Positions 35,704 to 43,565 of a stretch of 64,000 bases of DNA are shown piece by piece; position 1 is the stretch's first letter, and each line of letters opens with the position of its first letter. Under the pieces are notes generated by a model. It was not told the origin of the DNA, ran no database searches, and worked only from the letters and a program-made list of their open reading frames with translations. The stretch comes from Muribaculaceae bacterium (lineage in GTDB: Bacteria; Bacillota; Clostridia; Lachnospirales; Lachnospiraceae). The translations under genes were made by a program, and so were the position numbers. The stretch lies in contig JAMPCA010000001.1 of NCBI GenBank assembly GCA_023666425.1, positions 1,036,986 through 1,100,985 on the forward strand, read 5' to 3'.

Positions 35704-36963
35704 TTAGCCGCGTTTACTGAGCACCTCGTCCTCATATTTTTTCACTTCGCCGAATATCTCAAAATCGCCGGGGACGCCGCTCTTTTCACAGTAATAATTC
35801 CACACGTCTCCAAACGGCAGCATCTTCACCGCCTCCTGCACGGCCATCAGCTCTGTAAAACGGCTCTCGTCCTGCAGGCGCTTCAGCGTCTCATTCGGCG
35901 TGCACAGCGCCATCATCAGCGCCTTCTGGAAACTTCTCATGCCGACTGCCCATGCGGACACACGGTTGATGCTCGCATCGAAATAGTCCAGCGCGATATA
36001 GACGCGCTCCAGCGCATCGCAGCGCACAATCTCCTTTGCAATCTCCTTTGTCTCATCGTCCAGAAGAAGTACATGGTCGGAATCCCAGCGGACGCCTCTG
36101 GTCACATGGAGCGCAATCTCCGGGTAAAAGCAGAGCATCGCCGGAATCTTGTCCGACACATACTCCGTCGGGTGGTAATGTCCGTTATCCATGAGCGGCA
36201 GGCATCCGTCATGCATGGCCGCCATGGAAAGCGCAAACTCTGCGGAACCCGCGGTGTAGGATTCCACGCCGATCCCGAATACCTTGGATTCCACGCACGG
36301 CTTTACCTTATCCCTATCAAACGGCTCGGCAAGAATCTGCTCAATGGAATCCTTGTAGCGCATCCTCGGCCCCATGCGGTCTGCCGGCACGTCCTTGAAG
36401 CCGTCCCCCGTCCAGATATTCATTACACATGGAACGCCCGTCTCCTCTGCAAAATACTGGGAGATGCGGATGCAGGCTTTGCCGTGCTCAATCCAGAAAC
36501 GGCGCACCTCCCCGTCCGGGCTTGAGAGCGTCAGCCCGTCCTTCACCATCGGGTGGGAGAAAAATGTCGGGTTAAAATCCAGCCCCATGCCGCGCGCCTT
36601 TGCAAATTCCACCCATTTTGCAAAATGCTCCGGCAGAAGCTTATCCCGGTCGGCGGACTCTCCCCCGTCAAAAATCGCATAGCAGGCGTGGACATTGATT
36701 TTCTTTTTGCCAGGAATCAGGGAAATCGCCTTGTCCATATCCGCCATCAGCTCCTGCGGCGTCCTCGCTTTTCCCGGATAATTTCCGGTGGTCTGAATCC
36801 CGCCCGTCAGCGGCCCCTCGTGGTCAAAGCCGATCACATCATCTCCCTGCCAGCAATGCATGGAAACGGGCACTGTTTTGAGCGCTTCCAGCGCCGCATC
36901 CGTATCCACCGCGACTGCCGCAAACGCTTCCTTTGCGGCTGCATATCTCTCTGTTGTTGTCAT
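35704..36963 (-). CDS. rhaA: L-rhamnose isomerase
   Basis: A 419-residue L-rhamnose isomerase of the usual length, recognised from VSMHCWQGDDVIGFDHEGPL, GGIQTTGNYPGKARTPQELM, GLDFNPTFFSHPMVKDGLTL, ESKVFGIGVESYTAGSAEFA, RGVRWDSDHVLLLDDETKEI and LDYFDASINRVSAW. The metal-binding Glu, Asp and His residues in these segments are present. It converts L-rhamnose to L-rhamnulose. The gene lies between rhaB and rhaD with 22-23 nt gaps, in catabolic order. Confidence 0.97.
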   Translation of the reverse strand: MTTTERYAAAKEAFAAVAVDTDAALEALKTVPVSMHCWQGDDVIGFDHEGPLTGGIQTTGNYPGKARTPQELMADMDKAISLIPGKKKINVHACYAIFDGGESADRDKLLPEHFAKWVEFAKARGMGLDFNPTFFSHPMVKDGLTLSSPDGEVRRFWIEHGKACIRISQYFAEETGVPCVMNIWTGDGFKDVPADRMGPRMRYKDSIEQILAEPFDRDKVKPCVESKVFGIGVESYTAGSAEFALSMAAMHDGCLPLMDNGHYHPTEYVSDKIPAMLCFYPEIALHVTRGVRWDSDHVLLLDDETKEIAKEIVRCDALERVYIALDYFDASINRVSAWAVGMRSFQKALMMALCTPNETLKRLQDESRFTELMAVQEAVKMLPFGDVWNYYCEKSGVPGDFEIFGEVKKYEDEVLSKRG

Positions 36964-36985
36964 GTTTACCCTCCTTCATATTCTT

Positions 36986-38419
36986 TTATTGTAACTGTCC
37001 AGTACCTTCACAGTACTCTTTTATCTCAAATGACCGGAGTACACAGTCTCTTGCTTCCGATAAATCCGCCAGCTCGTGATTTTTAATCATCTGCGCCATA
37101 ATGTTTCCAATCGCCGTCGCCTCGCCCGGCCCGGCGTAAACTCTCTTCCCCGTTGCCTTTGCCGTCAGGCGGTTTAAGTACGCGGCATTGGCGCCTCCCC
37201 CGATAATGTAGACCGCGCCGTAGGTTTTTCCGGTGTTTCTCTCAATCTCCTGCACCGTCTCCCCGTAACAGCCCGCAAGGCTCTGATAGATCACGGCGGC
37301 AATTTCTCCCACCTTCTCGGGAACCATCTGGTTCGTCCTGCGGCAATAATCCTGAATCTCCGCCGTCATGCTTTCCGGCGCCAGAAAACAGTTGTCATTT
37401 GCATTGACACGCGACGGAAAATCATCGCACTCTTCCGCCATCTGGCACAGCCCTGCAAACGAATACTTATCGTCCAGCTCGTGGCGCACGGACTGGATCA
37501 TCCAAAGTCCCATGATGTTTTTCAGATAACGGAACCGGTAATCGTAACCGCCCTCGTTCGTAAAGTTCGCCTTGCGGCTCTTCTCGCTGCAATCTGCCTG
37601 CATAAGCTCTACGCCCATCAGCGACCACGTTCCCGAACTCAGATATAAAATATCGCCGTCCGCCGCCGCCTTTGACTTTGGCACCGCCATGACGGCCGCC
37701 GCCGTATCGTGGCTGCTGCACAGGACAACCTTACAGTCAAAGCCCGCCTCCTTTGCAATTTCCTCCCGGAGGTTCCCCACCTCTGCGCCCGGCATCCGAA
37801 GCGGCAAAAATATGTCCTCCGGGTATCCCAGCTGGCAGATCAGCTCTCTGTCCCACTGCTTCGTCTGTGGGCTGACCAGCTGCGTGGAAGTCGCGTTTGT
37901 GTATTCCGATACTTTTTCCCCGGTCAGCAAAAACTGAAAATAATCCGGCAGCATCAGAAAGGTCTTTGCCTGCGCTAAAATCTCCGGCCTTTGCTTTTTG
38001 TCCGCCATCAGCTGGTAGATGGTATTGAAGCTCTGCTTCTGGATACCGGTGCGTGCATACAGCTCGTCCTCCGCAATTTTTTCATATACCAGCGCGTCCA
38101 TCCCCTTCGTGCGCTCATCTCTGTAGCCGTATGTCTCTCCCAGCACATGGTCGTCTGCGTCCAGCAGCACATAGTCCACCGCCCATGTGTCTACCGACAT
38201 GCTCTCCGGTATCTTTCCGGTCGCGGCGCACTGCTTCATACCGTTTACAATCTCCTCAAAGAGATGCGCCGTGTCCCACAGAAGCTTACCGTCCTTATTT
38301 GTCATTCCGTTCTCGAACCGGTAGATCTCCTCCAGTTTCATTGTCCCGTCTTCCATATGCGCCAGCATATGTCTTCCGCTCGAGGCTCCGATATCCACAG
38401 CCAGATAGTACCTGTACAT
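36986..38419 (-). CDS. rhaB: Rhamnulokinase
   Basis: A 477-residue FGGY-family sugar kinase. It has the N-terminal phosphate loop YLAVDIGASSGRHMLA, SVDTWAVDYVLLD, the C-terminal ATP-binding pattern YIIGGGANAAYLNRLTAKAT, and catalytic-type Asp in CSSHDTAAAVMAVP. It phosphorylates L-rhamnulose at O1 using ATP. The start ATG at 38419 has GAGGGGG 5 nt upstream; a longer frame to 38479 runs into the promoter region. It is the first gene of the rhaBAD-fucO operon and divergent from an AraC gene, with an inverted repeat between them. Confidence 0.95.
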   Translation of the reverse strand: MYRYYLAVDIGASSGRHMLAHMEDGTMKLEEIYRFENGMTNKDGKLLWDTAHLFEEIVNGMKQCAATGKIPESMSVDTWAVDYVLLDADDHVLGETYGYRDERTKGMDALVYEKIAEDELYARTGIQKQSFNTIYQLMADKKQRPEILAQAKTFLMLPDYFQFLLTGEKVSEYTNATSTQLVSPQTKQWDRELICQLGYPEDIFLPLRMPGAEVGNLREEIAKEAGFDCKVVLCSSHDTAAAVMAVPKSKAAADGDILYLSSGTWSLMGVELMQADCSEKSRKANFTNEGGYDYRFRYLKNIMGLWMIQSVRHELDDKYSFAGLCQMAEECDDFPSRVNANDNCFLAPESMTAEIQDYCRRTNQMVPEKVGEIAAVIYQSLAGCYGETVQEIERNTGKTYGAVYIIGGGANAAYLNRLTAKATGKRVYAGPGEATAIGNIMAQMIKNHELADLSEARDCVLRSFEIKEYCEGTGQLQ

Positions 38420-38497
38420 AAAATCCCCCTCTCCTTCCTCCAGTTTTCTATGGACATTTCTCTCTTCTGCTAGTATCATATACTATATACAGCGAAA

Positions 38498-38536
38498 AAA
38501 TAAGGTCGTATTCCGACAGAAACAGGGACCTTATTT
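38498..38536. promoter_or_regulatory. Inverted repeat, candidate operator of the rhaBAD-fucO operon
   Basis: AAATAAGGTC at 38498 is matched by GACCTTATTT at 38527, a perfect 10-bp dyad with a 19-nt spacer. On the minus strand a TATGAT -10 box lies about 17 nt beyond it (revcomp near 38475), and no good -35 is seen, as expected for an activator-dependent promoter. AraC proteins usually prefer direct repeats, so the binding protein is uncertain. Confidence 0.6.
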
Positions 38537-38580
38537 GCAAATTTGACCCGCACACACATGAGCAAGACAGGAGAATATCT

Positions 38581-39540
38581 ATGAATCAGGAACTGCTGAA
38601 CCATCTGCGGAAAATTACAGACGAAGAGCGGGTGCTTTTAGAGGAGCACTCCGACATTCAAAAGGATATTTATACCTCTGACAGGGAATTTGTCATCGAC
38701 AATGCCAGACTTTTAGAGAGGGGACACCTGATCGAGATCCGGCCGCACACGCGCTTTGCACATTTTCCAAAGCACAGCCACAATTATGTGGAGCTGGTCT
38801 ACATGTGCTGCGGCAGCACCACCCATATTATTGACGATACAAAGGAAATCCTTTTGCAGGAGGGAGATCTGCTTTTTCTCAACCAGGCGGCGACGCAGGA
38901 GATTCTTCCCGCCGGAGAGAACGACGTCGCGGTCAATTTTATTATTCTTCCGGAATTTTTTAACCGCGCCCTCTCCATGATCGAGCGCGACAATGTGCTG
39001 CGCAGCTTTTTGATCTCCACGCTCTCCAGCCGCGATTCGCAGATTACGCATCTGCATTTTCGGGCAAAGGATATCCTTCCCATCCAGAATCTGATTGAAA
39101 ATATGCTGTGGACACTGATTGAGAAAAAATCAGGCATCCATACGGTCAACCAGATCACCATGGGACTTATTTTTATGAATTTGTCCATCTTCTCCGACGC
39201 CATGCTGACCAGCAGGGACGACCACTATGAGCAGGATCTGATCGTGCGCATCCTAAAATATGTCGAGACGAACTATAAGGACGGAACGCTCTGTGAGATT
39301 TCCTCCGAAATCAATCTCCCGCCCTATTATGTCAGCCGCCTGCTCAAAAAATATACCAGCCGCACATTTAAAGAGCTGCTGCAGCAGCAGAGGCTCCAGC
39401 AGACTGTTTATCTGCTAAAGCAGACGACGCTCTCCGTCGATGGCATTATGGAAGCGGTCGGATATCACAACAGCAGCTTTTTCTACCGCATCTTCCGCGA
39501 GAAATACGGCTGCTCGCCGAAGGAATACCGGCTGAAATAA
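38581..39540 (+). CDS. AraC family regulator of the rhamnose catabolic operon
   Basis: A 319-residue AraC-type regulator with an N-terminal cupin sensor (PHTRFAHFPKHSHNYVELVY, ILLQEGDLLFLNQAATQEIL). A C-terminal double helix-turn-helix follows (CEISSEINLPPYYVSRLLKK and VDGIMEAVGYHNSSFFYRIF), ending REKYGCSPKEYRL. It resembles RhaS/RhaR-like regulators and stands divergent to rhaB, so it most likely activates rhaBAD-fucO with L-rhamnose as effector (inference). AGGAG lies 7 nt before the ATG. It is a different protein from the AraC at 32598, so each operon has its own regulator. Confidence 0.92.
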   Translation: MNQELLNHLRKITDEERVLLEEHSDIQKDIYTSDREFVIDNARLLERGHLIEIRPHTRFAHFPKHSHNYVELVYMCCGSTTHIIDDTKEILLQEGDLLFLNQAATQEILPAGENDVAVNFIILPEFFNRALSMIERDNVLRSFLISTLSSRDSQITHLHFRAKDILPIQNLIENMLWTLIEKKSGIHTVNQITMGLIFMNLSIFSDAMLTSRDDHYEQDLIVRILKYVETNYKDGTLCEISSEINLPPYYVSRLLKKYTSRTFKELLQQQRLQQTVYLLKQTTLSVDGIMEAVGYHNSSFFYRIFREKYGCSPKEYRLK

Positions 39541-39711
39541 AAAAGCCCGCATTTTAACGCTCTTTCCTGATATAAAAAATCAGCCTCTGCATATTTTTCC
39601 CATTCATGCATGGATAAGTTTACAATCTTTTCTGTGCCTCTTACTCATATTTTTTATTTTCAAGACCTTATAGGTTTTGGCTTGTTCATCCTGGCATTTT
39701 AAATATAAAGT

Positions 39712-40131
39712 TTATCCAATGTTAAAGTCTTTTGTTTTCAAGTCGCAATAATATCTTCCATTCTCGGCTGTAAATCTTAAAACACAATAGTCGGGGTCTG
39801 TAACGCCCTTTTTATAAAATACAGTGTCCCCCGTTTTCCATATCATGTCCTTGCTTTTCTGGTCGGTTAATACCTCCATTTTACCCTTAAGCATTACTCC
39901 GGTATATTTAATCAATCCTTTATGATAAAAATATATACTTGCTTTGGAATTGTTCATATACTGTTTCACTCGCATGGAAGATGTATTTGTTGAAAAATAA
40001 AATTCTCTTAATCCATTTCTTTTCCGAGGTTTTAGCATTGCTTTGATATTGGGATAACCATTCTCATCAACAGAGCATATAAAACTTACTTTTTGCTTAG
40101 CAATAAATTTCTCTATTTTTAATATGTCCAT
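39712..40131 (-). CDS. Pyridoxamine 5'-phosphate oxidase-like flavin-binding protein
   Basis: A 139-residue split-barrel protein of the PNPOx-like group. Typical segments are VSFICSVDENGYPNIKAML at the N-terminus, REFYFSTNTSSMRVKQYMNN (flavin phosphate contacts) and ASIYFYHKGLIKYTGVMLKG. It ends in a short basic strand. Members bind FMN or F420 and reduce or scavenge various small molecules; the exact reaction is not predictable. The start MDILKIEKF at 40131 has GGAGG 7 nt upstream; a longer frame to 40209 is unlikely. It stands alone at the edge of the AT-rich accessory stretch. Confidence 0.8.
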   Translation of the reverse strand: MDILKIEKFIAKQKVSFICSVDENGYPNIKAMLKPRKRNGLREFYFSTNTSSMRVKQYMNNSKASIYFYHKGLIKYTGVMLKGKMEVLTDQKSKDMIWKTGDTVFYKKGVTDPDYCVLRFTAENGRYYCDLKTKDFNIG

Positions 40132-40387
40132 GTTAGTTCCTCCATAAATCCCGATTGTGATTTGATGATTTTTAAGGGAAACAAAATCACATAAAACATT
40201 ATAACACAATATAAATCAGGCGAAAAGAACTGATTAAAATGCTTTCTTAATTTTTCCGAAAATTCGATGAGCAAAGAAAGGACAGATAAGATATGAGATT
40301 CATATACGCAGAGTACAATATGTACCATAACAGCGTTGATGTAACCAATCAGCAAAGCTAATATACCAATGAAAATCGAAATGATTT

Positions 40388-40900
40388 CTACAATTTCTTT
40401 TTAAACATTATATAATAACAATTTAAATCAAAATTACTGCACTCTCTTATGTTTTCCGGCAAACACATCAATAATTTTTCTTTTACTGTGAAATCCCGAA
40501 GTTCTTCCCGCGGTTCATTTTTTATTCCGTTTATTTCCAAAAAAACACAAACCTCATCTATCGCAATATCCAGTTTTCTCTTTTCTACCAAAAAATCCAT
40601 ATCATAACGGGTTTGCGCTTCCCATTCGCCAAGCATTTCTGAATGCTCGTCGATCCAATCTGTAATGACAAGATTCGCCCCATGATCCGATATCATTTTT
40701 ACCAGCTTTGATATTTTATGCGTATTTGGGACTGTTACCCCCACACATTCCAGAGCGCCTTTCATCACTTTTTCAACAGTTTGCTGCAAATGATATGCCA
40801 CATTATTCAAAATCAATTCGTCATTATATGGACTTCTCCAAATCGTTACTGCCGTCTCATAATCCATCTTTGCACTTCTAAACAATCTGACATCACACAT
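40388..40900 (-). CDS. HEPN domain protein (partner of the MNT nucleotidyltransferase)
   Basis: A 170-residue helical protein of the HEPN (PF05168-like) group. The core helix reads NNVAYHLQQTVEKVMKGALE and is followed by VPNTHKISKLVKMI, the usual H...L. pattern. I do not see the Rx4-6H RNase motif of toxic HEPN proteins: the expected place has TRYDMDF. The start at 40900 lies inside the 3' end of the nucleotidyltransferase gene (8-nt overlap) with GGAGG 7 nt upstream. The pair fits the MNT-HEPN modules known as toxin-antitoxin or substrate-binding/nucleotidyltransferase couples. Confidence 0.82.
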   Translation of the reverse strand: MCDVRLFRSAKMDYETAVTIWRSPYNDELILNNVAYHLQQTVEKVMKGALECVGVTVPNTHKISKLVKMISDHGANLVITDWIDEHSEMLGEWEAQTRYDMDFLVEKRKLDIAIDEVCVFLEINGIKNEPREELRDFTVKEKLLMCLPENIRECSNFDLNCYYIMFKKKL

Positions 40901-41249
40901 TTTCCTGCCTCCCAAATAATAATAATCCCGTGTTTTCTATCTTCTGGTATAATCGGTTATCCGGCTGCAGGTTCGTGATGATATCTACCTCGCAATCCAT
41001 TTCCGGTAAAAATTCCAGCTTTTTCTCAGGATCATATTTTTCAATATAGATATCGATATCACTAAAACTGCTGCACCGGAATTCCAGAGAACTTCCAAAA
41101 AGCACTAACCTGCGAATATTTTTATCTTTTTTTAGTTCACGGATCAATCGTTCTACCCTTCCCTGCATGAGTGGGTGCACACGATTTGCATTTTCAAAAG
41201 AGACGCCCTCTAAAACGGGAAAGTCCCACATGTTATCCGCATGATTCAT
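40893..41249 (-). CDS. Minimal nucleotidyltransferase (MNT) of an MNT-HEPN pair
   Basis: A 118-residue nucleotidyltransferase. The canonical pol-beta motif is present: GSS, then ten residues from the GS to DID (SFSDIDIYIE), and a third acidic residue in CEVDIIT. In characterised MNT-HEPN systems the MNT protein AMPylates and silences the HEPN toxin. The start at 41249 is 11 nt from a GGAGGG box; a TTG at 41258 is an alternative. It overlaps the HEPN gene by 8 nt. It lies in an AT-rich island with other toxin-antitoxin genes and appears intact. Confidence 0.85.
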   Translation of the reverse strand: MNHADNMWDFPVLEGVSFENANRVHPLMQGRVERLIRELKKDKNIRRLVLFGSSLEFRCSSFSDIDIYIEKYDPEKKLEFLPEMDCEVDIITNLQPDNRLYQKIENTGLLLFGRQENV

Positions 41250-41373
41250 AAGTCCCAATTCCCTCCATCTGTGGATTTCTTTTTATATAAATCCAAATTT
41301 GAATTCTGATAAGACACTTTTTATAGCAAGTGAGTTTGCCCTTGGCCTTTCCCTTGTGTTATATCCTTTTTCC

Positions 41374-41394
41374 AAACGATTCAACGAATCGTTT
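41374..41394. repeat. Perfect palindrome upstream of the MNT-HEPN pair
   Basis: Arms AAACGATTC and GAATCGTTT (9 bp) separated by AAC, about 125 nt upstream of the MNT start. It may be an operator of the module or a remnant terminator of the methyltransferase pseudogene; no T run follows on the minus strand. Confidence 0.5.
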
Positions 41395-41445
41395 TCTCGG
41401 TGGACAGCTACTCTGTGCCAATCGTAGCAACAGCAGAGGCCAATC

Positions 41446-42044
41446 TTATTTTGTGCCTATAATAACTGCATGATTACTGGAACCTAAAACAGATGATTCC
41501 CGGCATACACTGTAATGATAATCACACCATATTTTAAATTTTTCTTCACTCCAGCTATCAACTTTCTCATGTAATAATGGAGCCAACCCATCCTGTACAA
41601 AATGATCTGTTACCCTTAATTGGTGCGAATGATAAAGAACTTCCATTTCTTCTTTTGAAGAATAATATGTGTCCGTCCAAAAACAGTTTTCATCATCATG
41701 CCGGAGCAATCCCCCTTTCCTTAACACCCTGATACATTCTGACAGGCATTTTTCTCTTTCACTTTCCGTAATCAAATGATAAAACGGCCCCATATTTAAT
41801 ACAACATCAAATGAATTATCTTCAAAAACAGACATATCCGTTGCTGTAACCACATGTCCCTTATCTGCAAGATAAAAAGCATATATTCCGGTTCCTGCAG
41901 CACAGTCCAAAATCTTACAGTTTCTGTCAAGGTGTTCATCAAGTACCTTAGAGGTGGTAATAAATTCTATTTTTCTTGCATTATTTGTTGTTAAACGGTT
42001 TTCTCCCTGTAATTCTCGTAACTGTCAATTACATATTTTTTCAT
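41446..42044 (-). pseudogene. Broken class I methyltransferase: frameshift plus two internal deletions
   Basis: The gene opens with ATG AAA AAA TAT (MKKYVIDSYENYRE) after AAAGGA and then meets a stop. One base is missing near 42003: restoring it continues the protein as ENRLTTNNARKIEFITTSKV, then CKILDCAAGTGIYAFYLADK (motif I). Beyond that the frame is open to the end, but TATD runs directly into MSVFEDNSFDVVL, and GGLL directly into RHDDENCFW. In relatives each of these joints holds roughly 25 further residues. So a frameshift and two in-frame deletions have accumulated. The ending YHYSVCRESSVLGSSNHAV resembles the intact paralogue at 9532. It is not expected to be functional. Confidence 0.8.
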
Positions 42045-42166
42045 TTTGCTTTCCTTTCGTAAAATATCCCATCCTATACCTGCAATAGGGGAAATATATC
42101 CAAAGCATAAAACAGTGTTTTGTGTATTGGGTGTATTTCGCTCAGAGATGCCCATTTCTCGAGCAA

Positions 42167-42545
42167 TTAGCCTTGATGTTCTAAAATCCACTGTAAGATA
42201 TCCTCTGCTCCAGCTTCTCCGTCAGCCACCGCAAGAATAATGTTACTTAATTCTGCCTGGCTATATAGCAGTTCATATCCATTTAAGGCGAGAAATACTA
42301 ACATTGCATGAGCGCCTAACCTTTTGTTTCCATCCACCATAGCATGATTTTTTACTAATCCAAAACAAAGCTGAGCCGCTTTTGCATAAATACCGGGATA
42401 CAATTCTGAGCCATTAAATGATTGGAAAGGATTATTTAATGCCGAATCCAACAGTTTTTCATCTCGAATCCCATTACTGCCACCAGCAGCTTCTATATAA
42501 CTGTGTATGCAATTTAAGCGCTTGTTCTTTGCTCAGTTTTGTCAT
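42167..42545 (-). pseudogene. doc: doc-type death-on-curing toxin gene with a +1 frameshift
   Basis: Starting at 42545 the frame reads MTKLSKEQALKLHTQL and then fails. Removing one extra T near 42505 gives EAAGGSNGIRDEKLLDSALN and continues to the end. The rest contains the Fic-fold active-site motif HAMVDGNKRLGAHAMLVFLA (HxFxDGNKR, with Phe replaced by Met) and the C-terminal ILAVADGEAGAEDILQWILE. The toxin gene overlaps the intact phd stop codon by 4 nt, the normal arrangement of phd-doc. The frameshift lies before the catalytic motif, so the toxin should be inactive unless a TTG-type internal start or slippage rescues it. Confidence 0.85.
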
Positions 42546-42784
42546 TTTGCAAGAACCTCATAGGCTTCCATATTTTGTTTTATCAATCTTTCGGAAACAG
42601 CGAGTACATCTTCCATATCAGCTATCTGCTCTTTTTCGGCCTTGCTAAAATCAAGAACCAGATATCTTGGAACATTATTTTTGAGAATTACAGCAGTGCC
42701 ATGCTCATCCACCATTCTAGCCACTTTTGAAAAATTTTGATTTGCCTCCGTTATGGAAATCATTGTATTTGTATCTATTGTCAT
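42542..42784 (-). CDS. phd: Phd/YefM-type antitoxin
   Basis: An 80-residue antitoxin of the Phd/YefM group. The N-terminal DNA-binding part has ISITEANQNFSKVARMVDEH and the strand GTAVILKNNVPRYLVLDFSK; the C-terminal helix ISDMEDVL/AVSERLIK-type tail would cover the toxin groove. It normally neutralises Doc and represses its own operon by binding the promoter. An inverted repeat covers that promoter at 42806-42840. The antitoxin is intact while the overlapping toxin gene is frameshifted, so it may persist as an orphan repressor. Confidence 0.88.
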   Translation of the reverse strand: MTIDTNTMISITEANQNFSKVARMVDEHGTAVILKNNVPRYLVLDFSKAEKEQIADMEDVLAVSERLIKQNMEAYEVLAK

Positions 42785-42805
42785 TTTATATACGCCTCTC
42801 TTTCC

Positions 42806-42840
42806 TAATATAGTATATACAAATAATAGCTATATTACAA
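42806..42840 (-). promoter_or_regulatory. Promoter and operator of phd-doc
   Basis: On the minus strand, TTGTAA, 17 nt, TATACT (42812-42840). The inverted repeat TAATATAG / CTATATTA (42806-42837, 16-nt spacer) covers both boxes, as expected for Phd autorepression. Confidence 0.65.
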
Positions 42841-43111
42841 CCTATTTTTATAAGAAGAAAATTTTCAATCCCCTGTAACCTGCCCATAAGGGCAAAAACA
42901 AGGGAAAAGGGTACATAATTTGAGGTTAGGCATACCGCAAAGCCTTGAAAAAAGGGGAAAGTTAAATCATTTCGTAGATAAACTGGAATTTATCAGACTC
43001 TATAAACTTCAATTGTCATCCCTCACTCTAAAAAAGCCCGGCCAGACCCACGCTTATTTTACCACAAACACACTCGCAATTCTATATCTTTTGACAATCC
43101 GGCTATAATGA
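42841..43111. other. AT-rich non-coding stretch
   Basis: Together with the flanking promoters it makes a gap of about 460 nt between phd and the STAS gene. I see no credible frame, repeat or RNA here. It forms the right border of the AT-rich island. Confidence 0.4.
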
Positions 43112-43139
43112 TTGCAAATTCCGTCCCAAATGATATAAT
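43112..43139 (+). promoter_or_regulatory. Promoter of the partner-switch signalling operon
   Basis: TTGCAA, 16 nt, TATAAT, about 108 nt upstream of the STAS gene start. It is the best promoter before the operon. Confidence 0.6.
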
Positions 43140-43247
43140 ATGTAGAGAATACACATCTTTCCCTGATTTTATATGTATCGCTCTATAAATCCGGGAAATC
43201 GGAAAAATTATGGGAAGTTTACAAAAATAAGCAGGGAGGATTCGGAA

Positions 43248-43550
43248 ATGACCATTGAAAAGAAGGAAAACGGAAACGAGATCACGCTTTTGCCTGCCGG
43301 ACGTCTGGATTCCAACACAGCTCCACAGCTCGAGAAGGAGATCAACGCAGGGATCGACAGCGCCGAAACGCTGATTCTGGATTTCGCGGGGCTGGAATAT
43401 CTCTCGTCCGCGGGGCTGCGCGTGCTTTTAGCGGCACACAAAGCATTTATGAAAAAGGGAAGCGGAGGGCTGGTAATCCGCAACGTAAACGAGACCATCC
43501 ACGAGGTGTTTGAAGTGACAGGCTTTTTGGATGTCCTCAACATAGAATAA
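43248..43550 (+). CDS. STAS-domain anti-sigma factor antagonist
   Basis: A 100-residue STAS protein (SpoIIAA/RsbV type). It has the strand-helix pattern GRLDSNTAPQLEKEI, and the conserved phosphorylation loop in DFAGLEYLSSAGLRVLLAAH, where the first or second Ser is the usual kinase target. The start at 43248 has AGGGAGG 8 nt upstream. It is the first gene of an operon with an RsbW-like kinase (15 nt downstream), a hybrid histidine kinase and a response regulator. In such systems the antagonist releases a target when dephosphorylated by a PP2C phosphatase, which here lies convergent at 46730. Confidence 0.9.
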   Translation: MTIEKKENGNEITLLPAGRLDSNTAPQLEKEINAGIDSAETLILDFAGLEYLSSAGLRVLLAAHKAFMKKGSGGLVIRNVNETIHEVFEVTGFLDVLNIE

Positions 43551-43565
43551 ATCTGGAGGCTGCAT

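Noticed and set aside
32403-39540. Bacterial microcompartment for propanediol use
   Set aside because: No shell protein, diol dehydratase or pduL-like gene is present; fucO points to 1,2-propanediol as an end product.
40119-40355. A 78-residue hydrophobic minus-strand frame
   Set aside because: It overlaps the promoter and ribosome-binding site of the flavin-binding protein gene and has no start signal.
41991-42191. A 66-residue frame ending in MKKYVIDSYENYREKTV
   Set aside because: Only the last 17 codons matter, and these are the start of the broken methyltransferase; the upstream part has no start signal or similarity.
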